From: Mesorhizobium sp. NFR06
GTDB lineage: Bacteria > Pseudomonadota > Alphaproteobacteria > Rhizobiales > Rhizobiaceae
DNA: 64,000 nt
Reading direction: 5' to 3'
NCBI RefSeq assembly: GCF_900115245.1
Contig: NZ_FOVT01000003.1
Location: forward strand, 310,001-374,000
Each line of letters begins with the position of its first letter. Position 1 is the stretch's first letter. Position numbers and translations under genes: made by a program. Under the pieces are notes generated by a model that did not search any database, was not told where the DNA came from, and saw nothing but the letters and a program-made list of their open reading frames with translations. Positions 37,515-49,653 of the stretch are shown here, piece after piece.

Positions 37515-37545
37515 CCTGTTCAATGAACCTGTATAGTCCTGTTCA
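37515..37545. promoter_or_regulatory. Candidate GntR operator
   Basis: CCTGTTCA occurs at 37515-37522 and again at 37538-37545 (23 bases apart, about two helical turns). The first copy is also the left half of the palindrome GTTCA-A-TGAAC (37518-37528). The block lies 8-38 bases upstream of the GntR gene start, where a bound repressor would cover the promoter. Confidence 0.55.
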
Positions 37546-37587
37546 TTAGCCTATCCGAAATGAAGCGTCAACGGCCTTTGCGGCTAG

Positions 37588-37650
37588 CCCCTTCCCCCGT
37601 CACCATACGGGGAGAAGTGCCCGGCAGGGCGATGAGGGGCGGCCCTGACT
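37588..37650. repeat. Rhizobial palindromic repeat (RIME-like), partial copy
   Basis: It shares the blocks CCCCTTCCCCCGT, GGGGAGAAGTGCC and GATGAGGGGCGG with the element at 9630. It lies in the 228-base gap 37508-37735 between the divergent GntR promoter and the end of the IclR gene. The rest of the gap (37651-37735) shows nothing recognisable. Confidence 0.7.
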
Positions 37651-37735
37651 CTTGGCGGTTCGCCGATACAGCTGAGAGTCGCTATCACCCGAGGTGAGCA
37701 CGCTGCACACGCAAGATGGACTAGCTGTCGTCGGA

Positions 37736-38506
37736 TCAGACGAAGAAGAATTCCTCCACCCGCTGCTTGGCCTTGCGCAGCACCGGCAGGATTTCGCGCT
37801 CCATCGCCTCGACCGAGAAACGCGCCGACTGCGTCGAGACGTTGATCGCCGCGACGGTGCGGCCGGCGCGATCGGTGATCGGCACCGCAATCGAGCGCAA
37901 GCCGAGCTCCAGCTCCTCGTCGACGACCGCAAAACCGTCCGCCCTCGCCTTGTCGATAGCCTTGCCGAGCCCGGCGCGACTGGTGATCGTCTTCGGCGTT
38001 CGTCGCTCGATCGTCGCTGCCGTGAGGAAGCTCTTCAGTTCATCCGCCGCCAGGCCGGCAAGCAGCACCCGCCCCATCGACGTGCAATAGGCCGGCAGCC
38101 GCGTCCCGACATCGAGCGCCACGCTCAAGATACGCCGTCCGGGAATGCGCGCGACATAGACGACGTCCTCGCCCGACAGCACCGCCGCGTTGCAGGCTTC
38201 GTCGAACCGACCCGCCACTTCGCGCATGATGGGAGCGGCAAAGGTCCAAAGCGAAGCGCCGCTGAGCCAGGTCCGGGCGACCGTCAAAAGGCGTGGCGAG
38301 AGCGAAAACAGCCGGCCGGACTGCGTAGCGTAGCCGGTCACAACCAACGTCAGCAGAAAGCGGCGGGCGCCCGCGCGCGTCAGTCCTGCCTCCTCGGCCA
38401 TTTCGGTCAACGTCATGCCGCCTGGATGGCGCGCGAGGATTTCCATCACCGCCAGGCCGCGTTCAAGCGAGCCGACATGGTCGCGTGAAATGGCTTCGTC
38501 TTGCAC
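37736..38506 (-). CDS. pcaR: IclR-family regulator, probably PcaR
   Basis: A 256-residue IclR protein: N-terminal winged helix (SLERGLAVMEILARHPGGMTLTEMAEEAGLTRAGARRFLLTLVVTGY) and C-terminal effector domain with the PcaR/PobR-like AYCTSMGRVLLAG and DEELELGLRSIAVPI. It is divergent from pcaIJF, as PcaR is in other proteobacteria, where it activates on beta-ketoadipate. The GTG at 38506 (GGAG six bases upstream) gives the usual length; a TTG at 38539 is the alternative. Confidence 0.8.
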   Translation of the reverse strand: MQDEAISRDHVGSLERGLAVMEILARHPGGMTLTEMAEEAGLTRAGARRFLLTLVVTGYATQSGRLFSLSPRLLTVARTWLSGASLWTFAAPIMREVAGRFDEACNAAVLSGEDVVYVARIPGRRILSVALDVGTRLPAYCTSMGRVLLAGLAADELKSFLTAATIERRTPKTITSRAGLGKAIDKARADGFAVVDEELELGLRSIAVPITDRAGRTVAAINVSTQSARFSVEAMEREILPVLRKAKQRVEEFFFV

Positions 38507-38572
38507 GAGCGTCTCCAGGCCGGCGTTGACTCCACGCAAAGATTGGAGCTAAAAGTATTTCATATAAAACAA

Positions 38573-38591
38573 AAGTTCGCAATACGAACTT
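38573..38591. promoter_or_regulatory. Probable IclR/PcaR operator ahead of pcaIJF
   Basis: Perfect palindrome AAGTTCG-CAATA-CGAACTT in the 100-base gap between the divergent IclR gene and pcaI. The half-site GTTCG matches the known PcaR/PobR-type boxes. It lies 15 bases before the pcaI ATG, suggesting repression by occlusion of pcaI, or control of the IclR gene, rather than classical activation from upstream. Confidence 0.75.
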
Positions 38592-38606
38592 CTTGGGAGC
38601 CTGAAG

Positions 38607-39464
38607 ATGGTCAAGTTCCTGCCACTGAAAGAGGCGGTCGCGGCGAACCTGCATGACGGCGATACGGTCGCTTTCGAGGGTTTTACCCATCTGATCCCGA
38701 CCGCCGCCGCGCATGAGGCGATCCGGCAGGGTTTTCGCGAGCTGACGCTGATCCGCATGACGCCCGACCTGATCTACGACCAGATGATCGGCATGGGCAT
38801 GGCCAGGAAGATCGTCTTCTCCTATGTCGGCAATCCGGGCGTCGGCCTGCTGAGGCGCGCCCGCGACGCTATCGAGAACGGCTTTCCGCGATCGATCGAG
38901 GTCGAGGAGCACAGCCACGCCGGCATGGCCAACGCCTATGAGGCGGGCGCCGCCGGCCTGCCCTGCGCGGTGTTCCGCGGCTATCGCGGCGCCGGTCTTG
39001 TATCGGTCAATCCCAACATCAAATCCGTGACCTGCCCGTTCACCGGCGAGGTGCTGGCCGCGGTCCCGGCGATCCGGCCGGACGTCACCTTCGTCCACGC
39101 GCAGAAGGCGGACCGGAAAGGCAACGTGCTGGTCGAGGGCATCATCGGCATCCAGAAGGAGGCCGTGCTTGCGGCCAAGCGCGCTGTCGTGACGGTCGAG
39201 GAAGTGGTCGACAATTTCGACGACCTCCACCCCAACCTCAGCGTGCTGCCAAGCTGGACCATCGCGGCCATCGCGGTCGTTCCGGGCGGTTCGCACCCCT
39301 CCTACACGCATGGCTATTACGAACGCGACAACGCCGCCTATCTCGAATGGGACGAGATCGCCGCCGACCGCGACCGCTTCCAGGCGTGGATGAACGAGAA
39401 CGTCATCGAAAGCAGCGCCGACGACTTTGCCGGCCGGGTCAAGCATCTGAGGAAGGCTGCATGA
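38607..39464 (+). CDS. pcaI: 3-oxoadipate CoA-transferase subunit A
   Basis: Alpha subunit of the enzyme that moves CoA from succinyl-CoA to beta-ketoadipate, 285 residues. It shows the CoA-transferase family I pattern VAFEGFTHLIPTAAAHEAIRQG near residue 23 and the later NVLVEGIIGIQKEAVLAAK. Overlaps pcaJ by four bases (ATGA). It is longer at the C-terminus than some pcaI proteins, a rhizobial feature. Confidence 0.9.
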   Translation: MVKFLPLKEAVAANLHDGDTVAFEGFTHLIPTAAAHEAIRQGFRELTLIRMTPDLIYDQMIGMGMARKIVFSYVGNPGVGLLRRARDAIENGFPRSIEVEEHSHAGMANAYEAGAAGLPCAVFRGYRGAGLVSVNPNIKSVTCPFTGEVLAAVPAIRPDVTFVHAQKADRKGNVLVEGIIGIQKEAVLAAKRAVVTVEEVVDNFDDLHPNLSVLPSWTIAAIAVVPGGSHPSYTHGYYERDNAAYLEWDEIAADRDRFQAWMNENVIESSADDFAGRVKHLRKAA

Positions 39465-40264
39465 GCGACGCTGACAATCCGGGTTTCACCCCGATCGAGA
39501 TGATGACGATCGCCGCCAGCCGCGCATTGAAAAGCGACGATGTCTGCTTCGTCGGCATCGGCGCGCCATCCGCCGCCTGCAACGTCGCGCGGCTGACCCA
39601 TGCGCCCGACATCACGCTGATCTATGAGAGCGGCACCATCGGCACCGCGCCTGACGTGCTGCCGCTGTCGATCGGCGACGGCGAATTGTGCGAGACGGCG
39701 GTGACCACCGTCGCGGTGCCGGAGATGTTCCGCTACTGGCTGCAGGGCGGCCGCATCTCGATCGGCTTCCTGGGAGCCGCCCAGCTCGATAAGTTCGGCA
39801 ACATCAACACCACCGTCATCGGCGACTATGCGCATCCGAAGACCCGCCTTCCCGGCGGCGGCGGCGCGCCGGAGATCGCCACCTCGTCGAGACAGGTCTA
39901 CATCACCATGGCCCAGTCGAAGCGCGGCATGGTCGAGACAATCGACTTCTTCACCTCCTTCGGCCATGGCGAAGGCGGCGATCACCGCAAGCGGCTCGGC
40001 ATCGACACCGCTGGCCCCACGCTTCTGATCACCGACCTTGCCATCTGGAAGCCGGATCCGGTGACCAAGGAATTCACCGTGGTGTCCCTGCATCCCGGCG
40101 TCACGCGTGAGCAGGTGCAGGACACTTGTGGCTGGGTCGTAAAATTCGCCGAGGCTCTTGACGAGACGCCGGCGCCGACGGAACTCGAGCTGAAGACGTT
40201 GCGCGACCTGCAGGCCCGCACCAAGGCGGCGCATCAGGGGACCGCCAAAGGGAAAGCTGCCTAG
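39461..40264 (+). CDS. pcaJ: 3-oxoadipate CoA-transferase subunit B
   Basis: Beta subunit, 267 residues, carrying the catalytic glutamate in LIYESGTIGTAP near residue 50. Start ATG lies inside the end of pcaI; a longer frame to 39347 overlaps pcaI and is a shadow. It ends directly against the pcaF start (TAGATG). Confidence 0.9.
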   Translation: MSDADNPGFTPIEMMTIAASRALKSDDVCFVGIGAPSAACNVARLTHAPDITLIYESGTIGTAPDVLPLSIGDGELCETAVTTVAVPEMFRYWLQGGRISIGFLGAAQLDKFGNINTTVIGDYAHPKTRLPGGGGAPEIATSSRQVYITMAQSKRGMVETIDFFTSFGHGEGGDHRKRLGIDTAGPTLLITDLAIWKPDPVTKEFTVVSLHPGVTREQVQDTCGWVVKFAEALDETPAPTELELKTLRDLQARTKAAHQGTAKGKAA

Positions 40265-41470
<1,206 letters not shown>

Positions 41471-41484
41471 TCGCTTCGCCTCGA

Positions 41485-43709
<2,225 letters not shown>

Positions 43710-43720
43710 GTGGCGGCCGG

Positions 43721-44335
43721 TCAGCTGTCGAAGAAGACCGTCTCCTTCTCGCCCTGCAGATGGATATCGAAGACGTAAGCATCGCCCCGCCGCTCGGCGA
43801 TCAGCGTAGGCACGCGCAGCCGATGCTCGATGCGGGCAAGGATCGGATCCTCGGCATTGGCCTTTGCCTCGTCGGAAAAATAAAGCCGCGTGTGCAAGCC
43901 TATATTGATGCCGCGTGCGACGATCCACAGCGTGATATGCGGCGCCATCAGACGCCCGTCGCGGAATGGCACGCGGCCGGGCTTGATCGTCTGGAACAGG
44001 CAGATACCCGTTTCCATGTCGGTCGGCTTTCGGCCCCAACCCTGGAAGTTCGGATCGGCGGCGCCGCGCATCTCCGCCGGCGAATTGTAGAAACCGTTGC
44101 TATCCGCCTGCCAGATTTCGATCAGCGCATCCTTGAGCGGCGTGCCGGTGCCGTCGAGCACGCGAATACGAAGGTCGATGCGCTCACCCTTGGTCTGGTC
44201 GTTGACCATGGCCGAGCCAAGGTCGCTCTGATAGACGCCGCCGATGCCGCAGAAATTGGGCGTCAGCCCGATATGGACGTAAGGCCCGGCGGTCTGCGAA
44301 GGGCTCTCCTTCAACCGGTCGAGCGATTGCGCCAT
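43721..44335 (-). CDS. pcaG: Protocatechuate 3,4-dioxygenase alpha subunit
   Basis: Intradiol dioxygenase alpha chain, 204 residues. Shows SQTAGPYVHIGLTP, IEIWQADSNGFYNSP and the TLWIVARGINIGLHTRLYF segment. It lacks the Tyr/His iron ligands carried by PcaH and contributes substrate-binding residues. ATG overlaps the pcaH stop by one base. Confidence 0.95.
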   Translation of the reverse strand: MAQSLDRLKESPSQTAGPYVHIGLTPNFCGIGGVYQSDLGSAMVNDQTKGERIDLRIRVLDGTGTPLKDALIEIWQADSNGFYNSPAEMRGAADPNFQGWGRKPTDMETGICLFQTIKPGRVPFRDGRLMAPHITLWIVARGINIGLHTRLYFSDEAKANAEDPILARIEHRLRVPTLIAERRGDAYVFDIHLQGEKETVFFDS

Positions 44336-45087
44336 CAATTGCCCTCCGGCCTGTTCTCGAACAGCGTCGAGCGACGCCCGCGCAGCACGATGTCGAACTT
44401 GTAGGCGAGCGCGTCCATCGGCATCGTCGACTGCATGTCGAGCGCGGCAATCAGCGCCTCCACCGCCGCCCTGTTGGAAATGCCGCCGACGATCGGGCAG
44501 CGCCAGATCAGTGGATCGCCTTCGAAATACATCTGCGTGATCAGCCGCTGCGCGAAGCCGTGGCCGAACACCGAAAAATGGATATGCGCTGGCCGCCAGT
44601 CGTTCGGGCCGTTCGGCCACGGATAGGGGCCGGGCCTGACGGTGCGAAAGGCATAGCTGCCATCCTCGCCGGTGATCGCGCGGCCGCAGCCGCCGAAATT
44701 CGGATCGAGCGGCGCCAGATAGCCGTCCTTTTTGTGACGGTAGCGGCCGCCGGCATTGGCTTGCCAGCACTCGAGCAAGACACCGGGCACGCCTTTGCCA
44801 CGTTCGTCAAGCACGCGCCCATGGACGATGATGCGCTCGCCGATGGCGCTCTCGCCGGGTTTGGCGAAATTATGGATCAGGTCGTTGTCGAGTTCGCCGA
44901 GCAGCGCGTGCCCGAAAACCGGACCGGTCAATTCCGACAGCGTGTTGTCGAACGACAGCAGCGCCTTCTGCGGCGAGCGCAGCACGGAACTCTTGTAGCC
45001 CGGCGTGAACGCCGGCGGATGCCACTGGCGATCGCGCTGGAAGAAAGCGCCGGTTTCAGGCGAGTGGTTGGAGCCAGGCTCAGCCAT
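44335..45087 (-). CDS. pcaH: Protocatechuate 3,4-dioxygenase beta subunit
   Basis: Iron-bearing beta chain, 250 residues. The four Fe(III) ligands of the family are visible as Tyr in [10 protein letters not shown], Tyr in [12 protein letters not shown], and both His in [10 protein letters not shown]. Opens the protocatechuate ring between the hydroxyls. Overlaps pcaC by eight bases. Confidence 0.95.
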   Translation of the reverse strand: MAEPGSNHSPETGAFFQRDRQWHPPAFTPGYKSSVLRSPQKALLSFDNTLSELTGPVFGHALLGELDNDLIHNFAKPGESAIGERIIVHGRVLDERGKGVPGVLLECWQANAGGRYRHKKDGYLAPLDPNFGGCGRAITGEDGSYAFRTVRPGPYPWPNGPNDWRPAHIHFSVFGHGFAQRLITQMYFEGDPLIWRCPIVGGISNRAAVEALIAALDMQSTMPMDALAYKFDIVLRGRRSTLFENRPEGN

Positions 45088-45484
45088 GGGCGGTCTTGGC
45101 TCCATCCATCTGAGCGAACACATCCTTGGCGATCTTGAAGGCGCGGTTGGCGGCCGGCACGCCGGCATAGATCGCGACATGCAGGAAGGCCTCGCAGATG
45201 TCGTCGCGCGATGCCCCAGTGTTGACGGTGGCGCGCACATGCATGGCCACTTCCTCGTCATGGCCAAGAGCCGCGAGCAGCGCCAGCGTCACGATCGAGC
45301 GCTCGCGCTTCGACCAGCCGGGCCGCGCCCATACCGTTCCCCAGGCGGCCTCCGTGATCAGTTGCTGGAATGGCCGGTCGAAAGCGGTCGCGGCGTCCTC
45401 GGCGCGGTCGACATGCGGATCGCCGAGCACGGAACGGCGGACCTCGAGACCGGTCCGGTAGCGGTTCTTCGTGACATCATCCAT
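45080..45484 (-). CDS. pcaC: 4-carboxymuconolactone decarboxylase
   Basis: A 134-residue CMD-family enzyme with [38 protein letters not shown], typical of true PcaC. It lacks the redox CxxC of the AhpD-like relatives elsewhere in this window. Converts gamma-carboxymuconolactone to beta-ketoadipate enol-lactone. Overlaps pcaD by eight bases and pcaH by eight. Confidence 0.94.
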   Translation of the reverse strand: MDDVTKNRYRTGLEVRRSVLGDPHVDRAEDAATAFDRPFQQLITEAAWGTVWARPGWSKRERSIVTLALLAALGHDEEVAMHVRATVNTGASRDDICEAFLHVAIYAGVPAANRAFKIAKDVFAQMDGAKTAHG

Positions 45485-46289
45485 GAGCAGATTTTCCCTC
45501 GGGCAACGAGGCGACGAAGTCGCGGATCAGCTTGGCAAGCGCGTCGGGCTGCTCGATGCACGGAATATGCCCGGCGCCGTGGATCACCTCGAAGCGCGCG
45601 CCAGGAATCAGGTCGGCCAGCGCGCGAACGAGATCGGGCGGCGTCGAACCGTCCTGGTCGCCGACGATGCAGAGCGTCGGCACCGCGATGCGGCGCGCGC
45701 TGTCGGTGAAATCGGCGTCGCGCACCGCGAGGCAGGTGCCGATATAGCCGGGCAGCGCCTGCCTGGTCAGCATGTTGCGACAGCCGGCGAGATCAGCCGC
45801 GCGCCCTTGGTGGAAATCCGGCGTGAACCACACCTTCATGATACCGTCGGCAATCGCCTCGATGCCGTCGCGCTCGATCGTCGCGATGCGGCTGTTCCAG
45901 CTCTCGGCGGTACCGATCTTGTGCGCCGTGTCGCTGAGGATCAGCGCCTCTACACATTTAGGATGGCGGGTATAGAGCCGCTGCGCCACCATGCCGCCGA
46001 CCGACAGGCCGAAAAGCACGACCTTGTCGAAACCGAAATGATCGATGAGCCCGCTGAGATCATCGGCATGGTCGTCGATCGAGCGCACACCGCCGCCGAT
46101 ATCGGAGAGCCCATGGCCGCGCTTGTCGTAGACGAGCATCGGCATTTCACCGGTAAGCCGCGCGACAATACCGTCCCAGATCCGGAAGTCGGTGCCCAGC
46201 GAATTGATGAAGATGATCGGGCGTGACGTACCGGTCGCCTCGATGGCGCGGTGGTGCAGCGTGACGCCGCCTATGCTGACGAATGGCAC
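45477..46289 (-). CDS. pcaD: 3-oxoadipate enol-lactonase
   Basis: Alpha/beta hydrolase, 270 residues. Nucleophile elbow GLSVGGMVAQ near residue 102, acid in IVGDQDGSTPP and late His in VIHGAGHIPCIEQ. The GTG at 46289 is chosen because GGAGG lies nine bases upstream; an ATG at 46313 would place that ribosome site inside the gene. First gene of the operon, divergent from pcaQ. Confidence 0.92.
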   Translation of the reverse strand: MPFVSIGGVTLHHRAIEATGTSRPIIFINSLGTDFRIWDGIVARLTGEMPMLVYDKRGHGLSDIGGGVRSIDDHADDLSGLIDHFGFDKVVLFGLSVGGMVAQRLYTRHPKCVEALILSDTAHKIGTAESWNSRIATIERDGIEAIADGIMKVWFTPDFHQGRAADLAGCRNMLTRQALPGYIGTCLAVRDADFTDSARRIAVPTLCIVGDQDGSTPPDLVRALADLIPGARFEVIHGAGHIPCIEQPDALAKLIRDFVASLPEGKSAHG

Positions 46290-46309
46290 GATTTCGATCC
46301 TCCAAAGCC

Positions 46310-46376
46310 ACATTGCACGAGCAGTTTGGTTCGGTAAAATGATATTTTGCTGCGTTTCACTAACTCCGAGGTTATC
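46310..46376 (-). promoter_or_regulatory. PcaQ-dependent promoter of pcaDCHGB-pobA
   Basis: On the minus strand the box ATAACC-TCGG-AGTTAG (46360-46375) fits the PcaQ site known from Sinorhizobium and Agrobacterium (ATAACC-N4-GGTTAA), with two changes in the right half. Downstream follow an AT-rich AAAATATCATTTTACC and the leader to the pcaD GTG. A diverged copy of the whole block lies at 49654-49749. Confidence 0.82.
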
Positions 46377-46381
46377 AAACC

Positions 46382-47299
46382 ATGGCCGAAAGCCGGATCC
46401 GCTTCCGCCATCTGCAGGCGTTCCTTGAGGTCGCGCGACAAGGCAGCGTGGCGCGCGCGGCCGACTTGCTGCACGTCAGCGCGCCGGCCGTGACCAAGAC
46501 TTTGCGCGAACTCGAAGACGCGCTCGGCATCGCCGTCGTCGAGCGCGACGGCCGCGGCATCCGCGTCACCAGGCTCGGCGAGATCTTCCTCGCCCATGCC
46601 GGCTCGGCGATCTCGGCGCTGAAGCGCGGCGTCGATTCCGTGCGCCAGGACGGTGCGGTCAACCGCCACCCGATCCGCATCGGCGCGCTGCCGACCGTCT
46701 CGGCCCGCGTGATGCCGCTTGCCATGAGCCTGTTCCTCGAGGAGAACACCGGCGCCGCGCTCAAGATCGTCACCGGCGAGAACGCCGTTCTGCTCGAGCA
46801 ATTGCGCGTCGGCGCGCTCGATCTCGTCGTCGGCCGGCTTGCGGCACCGGAACACATGGCGGGCTTCTTCTTCGAGCATCTCTATTCCGAACAGGTGCTG
46901 TTCGTGGTGCGGGCCGGTCATCCCCTGGCAGAGCCGGGCGCCGATATCTTCGCCCGGCTCGACGAGTTTCCCGTCCTGATGCCGACGCGGGAATCCGTCA
47001 TCCGTCCCTTCGTCGACCGGCTCTTCATCACCAATGGCATGACCGCGCCCGCCACGGAGATCGAAACCGTTTCCGATTCCTTCGGCCGCTCCTTCATGCG
47101 GCAGAGCAATGCGGTATGGATCATCTCGGCCGGCGTCGTCGCCAATGAGATCGCCAGCGGCGCCTTCGTCGCCTTGCGCGTGGACACAGACGAGACCAAA
47201 GGGCCGGTAGGCTTGACCATGCGCACCGACACCGCGCCCTCGCCTGCCTTCACCATCCTCTTGCAGACGATCCGCGAGGCGGCGCGGCACCACGTCTGA
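46382..47299 (+). CDS. pcaQ: LysR-family regulator PcaQ
   Basis: A 305-residue LysR protein. The N-terminal helix-turn-helix is RFRHLQAFLEVARQGSVARAADLLHVSAPAVTKTLRELEDALG, and a substrate-binding domain starts near residue 95 (IRIGALPTVSARVMPLAMSLF). Divergent from pcaD with a PcaQ box between, as in other Rhizobiales, where it activates on beta-carboxymuconate or the lactone. It begins six bases from the box, so self-repression is likely. Confidence 0.93.
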   Translation: MAESRIRFRHLQAFLEVARQGSVARAADLLHVSAPAVTKTLRELEDALGIAVVERDGRGIRVTRLGEIFLAHAGSAISALKRGVDSVRQDGAVNRHPIRIGALPTVSARVMPLAMSLFLEENTGAALKIVTGENAVLLEQLRVGALDLVVGRLAAPEHMAGFFFEHLYSEQVLFVVRAGHPLAEPGADIFARLDEFPVLMPTRESVIRPFVDRLFITNGMTAPATEIETVSDSFGRSFMRQSNAVWIISAGVVANEIASGAFVALRVDTDETKGPVGLTMRTDTAPSPAFTILLQTIREAARHHV

Positions 47300-47398
47300 C
47301 GAAGCGACCTGGCTCGCGCGTATCGAACCTCGATCGGCGAACCTTTGCCCGGCGCGAAGCATCCTTATATCTGATAGGCTACGTATCCGGAGGCACGC

Positions 47399-48364
47399 AT
47401 GGATCGCGACAGCCCGGCGCAACGGCAAAACACCGGCGAAACCGCGCTCGCCCTGGCGGCCATAGGCGGTTGCGCGGAAAGCCTGAGCCTCCTGTTCCAG
47501 CACCATCGGCCCCGGCTTTACGCGAACGCGGTTGCGCTGCTCGGCTTCACGAGCGATGCCGAGGACGCCGTGCACGACACCTTCCTTGTGGCGATCGCCA
47601 GGATCGGCCAATTGCGTGAGCCGGGGGCATTTGGCGGATGGCTTCACGCGATGCTGCGAAACCGTTGCCTGATGGAAAGACGGCGGCGCCGGCCGCAGAC
47701 CGGCGGCGCCGAAGCGGAGCGGCATTTTCGAGAATTGCCCGATGAGGAGCGCATCGAGACAGGCATCGAGAATCGCGAGCTGCGGGACTGGATCTGGGCA
47801 GCGTTGCAAAAGCTGCCGGAAACGCAGCGTGTCACGGTGATGCTGCGCTATTTCGGTTCCTGCGATTCATACGAGGAGGTGGCCTCTATCCTGGGGGTTC
47901 CGATCGGAACGGTGCGAAGTCGTCTGTTCGACGCCAAGATAAGGCTGTCGGATCTGCTGTTGTCGTCGGCGGCGGGTCGGGACGACGCGCACGAAAAACT
48001 GCAGGCCGAGCGCAAAGCCTTCTATAAGAATGCTTTTCACTCGCTGTATCGCGGTAATCGGGACAAGTTTCTTTCGCACTATGCTGATGATCTGCATCTG
48101 CTCTGGTCGACGGGAACACAGTCGCATGGCCGAGAGCACTTCGATGTCGAGATGGACACAGATTTGCGGACCGGCGTTCGCATCCGGCCGAAAAGCGTCA
48201 TGGCAAGCGGCAACGTCACCGTGGTCGAAGGCGTTGTCGTCAACCCGCCCGAAAAACCTTACCTCTGCCCACCCGGCTGCGTTCTGGTCATGAAGGAAGG
48301 CCGCAGCCAGGTGGAGCGCCTGCACATCCACCTCGCCAGACGCCCGTCACCTCCCGCAGGCTGA
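47399..48364 (+). CDS. ECF sigma factor with SnoaL-like C-terminal domain
   Basis: A 321-residue RNA polymerase sigma factor. Region 2 (LFQHHRPRLYANAVALLGFTSDAEDAVHDTFLVAI), a charged linker, region 4 (LPETQRVTVMLRYFGSCDSYEEVASILGVPIGTVRSRLFDAK), then about 120 residues of NTF2/SnoaL fold (AFYKNAFHSLYRGNRDKFLSHYADDLHLLWST). The extra domain probably gates activity in place of an anti-sigma factor, as in ECF41-type factors, which are often encoded beside carboxymuconolactone-decarboxylase-like genes, as here. GGAGG precedes the ATG. Confidence 0.87.
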   Translation: MDRDSPAQRQNTGETALALAAIGGCAESLSLLFQHHRPRLYANAVALLGFTSDAEDAVHDTFLVAIARIGQLREPGAFGGWLHAMLRNRCLMERRRRRPQTGGAEAERHFRELPDEERIETGIENRELRDWIWAALQKLPETQRVTVMLRYFGSCDSYEEVASILGVPIGTVRSRLFDAKIRLSDLLLSSAAGRDDAHEKLQAERKAFYKNAFHSLYRGNRDKFLSHYADDLHLLWSTGTQSHGREHFDVEMDTDLRTGVRIRPKSVMASGNVTVVEGVVVNPPEKPYLCPPGCVLVMKEGRSQVERLHIHLARRPSPPAG

Positions 48365-48463
48365 AATACAACGAGATCCCGGTCCCGGCGGGCGAACTTT
48401 CATGCCGTCTAATGCATCTCCTTTCAGGGGCAGGTGCCCCAGCCATGAAGAAGGAGTTTCCAC

Positions 48464-48941
48464 ATGACCGCTTCGTTTTCGATGCTCGCGCGCATGCTCG
48501 TTCTCGCCGCGTTGGTGCTTCTGGCGCCAGGCCCGATCCGGTTGGTCCACGCCGACGAAGCCTCGGGCGCGCTTGCCAGAACCCACCAGGATATCGGAAA
48601 GGTCTTCGGCAAGGTGCCGGACTTCCTCAAGGTGTTTCCCGACGACGGGCTCCCCCGGCGCCTGGGACGAACTCAAGGCCGTCGACTTCGCCGACGGCGC
48701 TCTTACCGTAAGGACAAAGGCACTGATCGCGCTTGCGGTCGCGGCGCAGATTCCATGCCAGTACTGCATCTGGGCTGACACAGTGGAAGCAAAACAGGCC
48801 GGAGCCAGCGACGCGGAAATCAAGGAGGCCGTTGCCGTCGCCGCGCTCGAAAGGCACTGGAGTACAGTGTTCAACGGCATGCAGGTCGATCTGGCACAAT
48901 TCAAGAAGGATCTCAGCGGCGACACCGCCGGCAGTCACTAG
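48464..48941 (+). pseudogene. AhpD-like CMD-family protein, frameshifted
   Basis: Two frames join into one protein of about 158 residues. The first part has a signal-peptide-like start (MTASFSMLARMLVLAALVLLAPGPIRLVHA) and runs to KVPDFLKVFPDDGL. The rest (GAWDELKAVDFADGALTVRTKALIALAVAAQIPCQYCIWADTVEAKQAG, ending TAGSH) lies one frame over. The switch falls at a run of five C at 48652-48656; one C fewer restores the reading. The redox motif CQYC is intact. It could be a real null allele or a sequencing error. AGGAG lies eight bases before the ATG. Confidence 0.78.
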
Positions 48942-49013
48942 CGGGGATTTAGCTGAACGAGGTCGGCGCCCTCTGGCGCCGGCTTCCGGATTTCTTGAAC
49001 GGAGGAGAAAGAC

Positions 49014-49562
49014 ATGAAAGTCCTGCCGCAAGTGCTTGGAGCGACTGAGATGTCGAACAGCTTTCTCGGCAGCCTGGTTCAGGTCTGTGTCGTCACGCGC
49101 AATTATCGGCGGACGATCGAAGGGTTCGTCAATCTTGGCATCGGCCCGTGGACGATTCGTATGATCGACGGATCGAACGTGTCGGGTATCTACCGGGGCC
49201 AGCCTGCCGATTTCTCGGCCAAGCTGTGCCTGGCCAACAGCCAGAACATGAACTGGGAGGTGATCGAGCCGATCAGCGGACGATCAATCTATGCTGAATT
49301 CCTCATGCGGCACGGCGAGGGAGTGCAGCACCTCGCCTTTAATTGCAACGGCATCGATTATGAGGAGCGGGTTCGACAATTCGAAGAACGCGGTTATGTG
49401 GCCGTCCAGCACGGCGTGATTTTCGGCGGCATCGATTTCCACTACTTTTCCGCCGAAGACGACCTGCGGACGACGATCGAAATCTATCGAGTGCCGCCCG
49501 GTTATATCTTCCCGAAGCCTGACGACTGGTATCCGGCATCGCCGCCGACGGAGCCACGGTAG
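49014..49562 (+). CDS. VOC-family (glyoxalase/epimerase-like) protein
   Basis: A 182-residue vicinal-oxygen-chelate protein with two beta-alpha-beta-beta-beta units. First: LGSLVQVCVVTRNYRRTIEGFVNLGIGPW near residue 18. Second: GVQHLAFNCNGIDYEERVRQFEERGYVAVQHG near residue 103, and an ending IEIYRVPPGY, where the Glu is the usual metal ligand. Resembles methylmalonyl-CoA epimerase relatives. It is 72 bases after the AhpD-like gene and may share its sigma factor. GGAGG precedes the ATG; an inner ATG at 49050 is an alternative. Confidence 0.82.
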   Translation: MKVLPQVLGATEMSNSFLGSLVQVCVVTRNYRRTIEGFVNLGIGPWTIRMIDGSNVSGIYRGQPADFSAKLCLANSQNMNWEVIEPISGRSIYAEFLMRHGEGVQHLAFNCNGIDYEERVRQFEERGYVAVQHGVIFGGIDFHYFSAEDDLRTTIEIYRVPPGYIFPKPDDWYPASPPTEPR

Positions 49563-49653
49563 CGTTAACGGACGCCGTGCCGACGCAGCACAGAGCTGAC
49601 ACTCCCGTCGCGCGTACCTGACAGTCCTAGGACTCGAAGCTCCGACCGATTCA

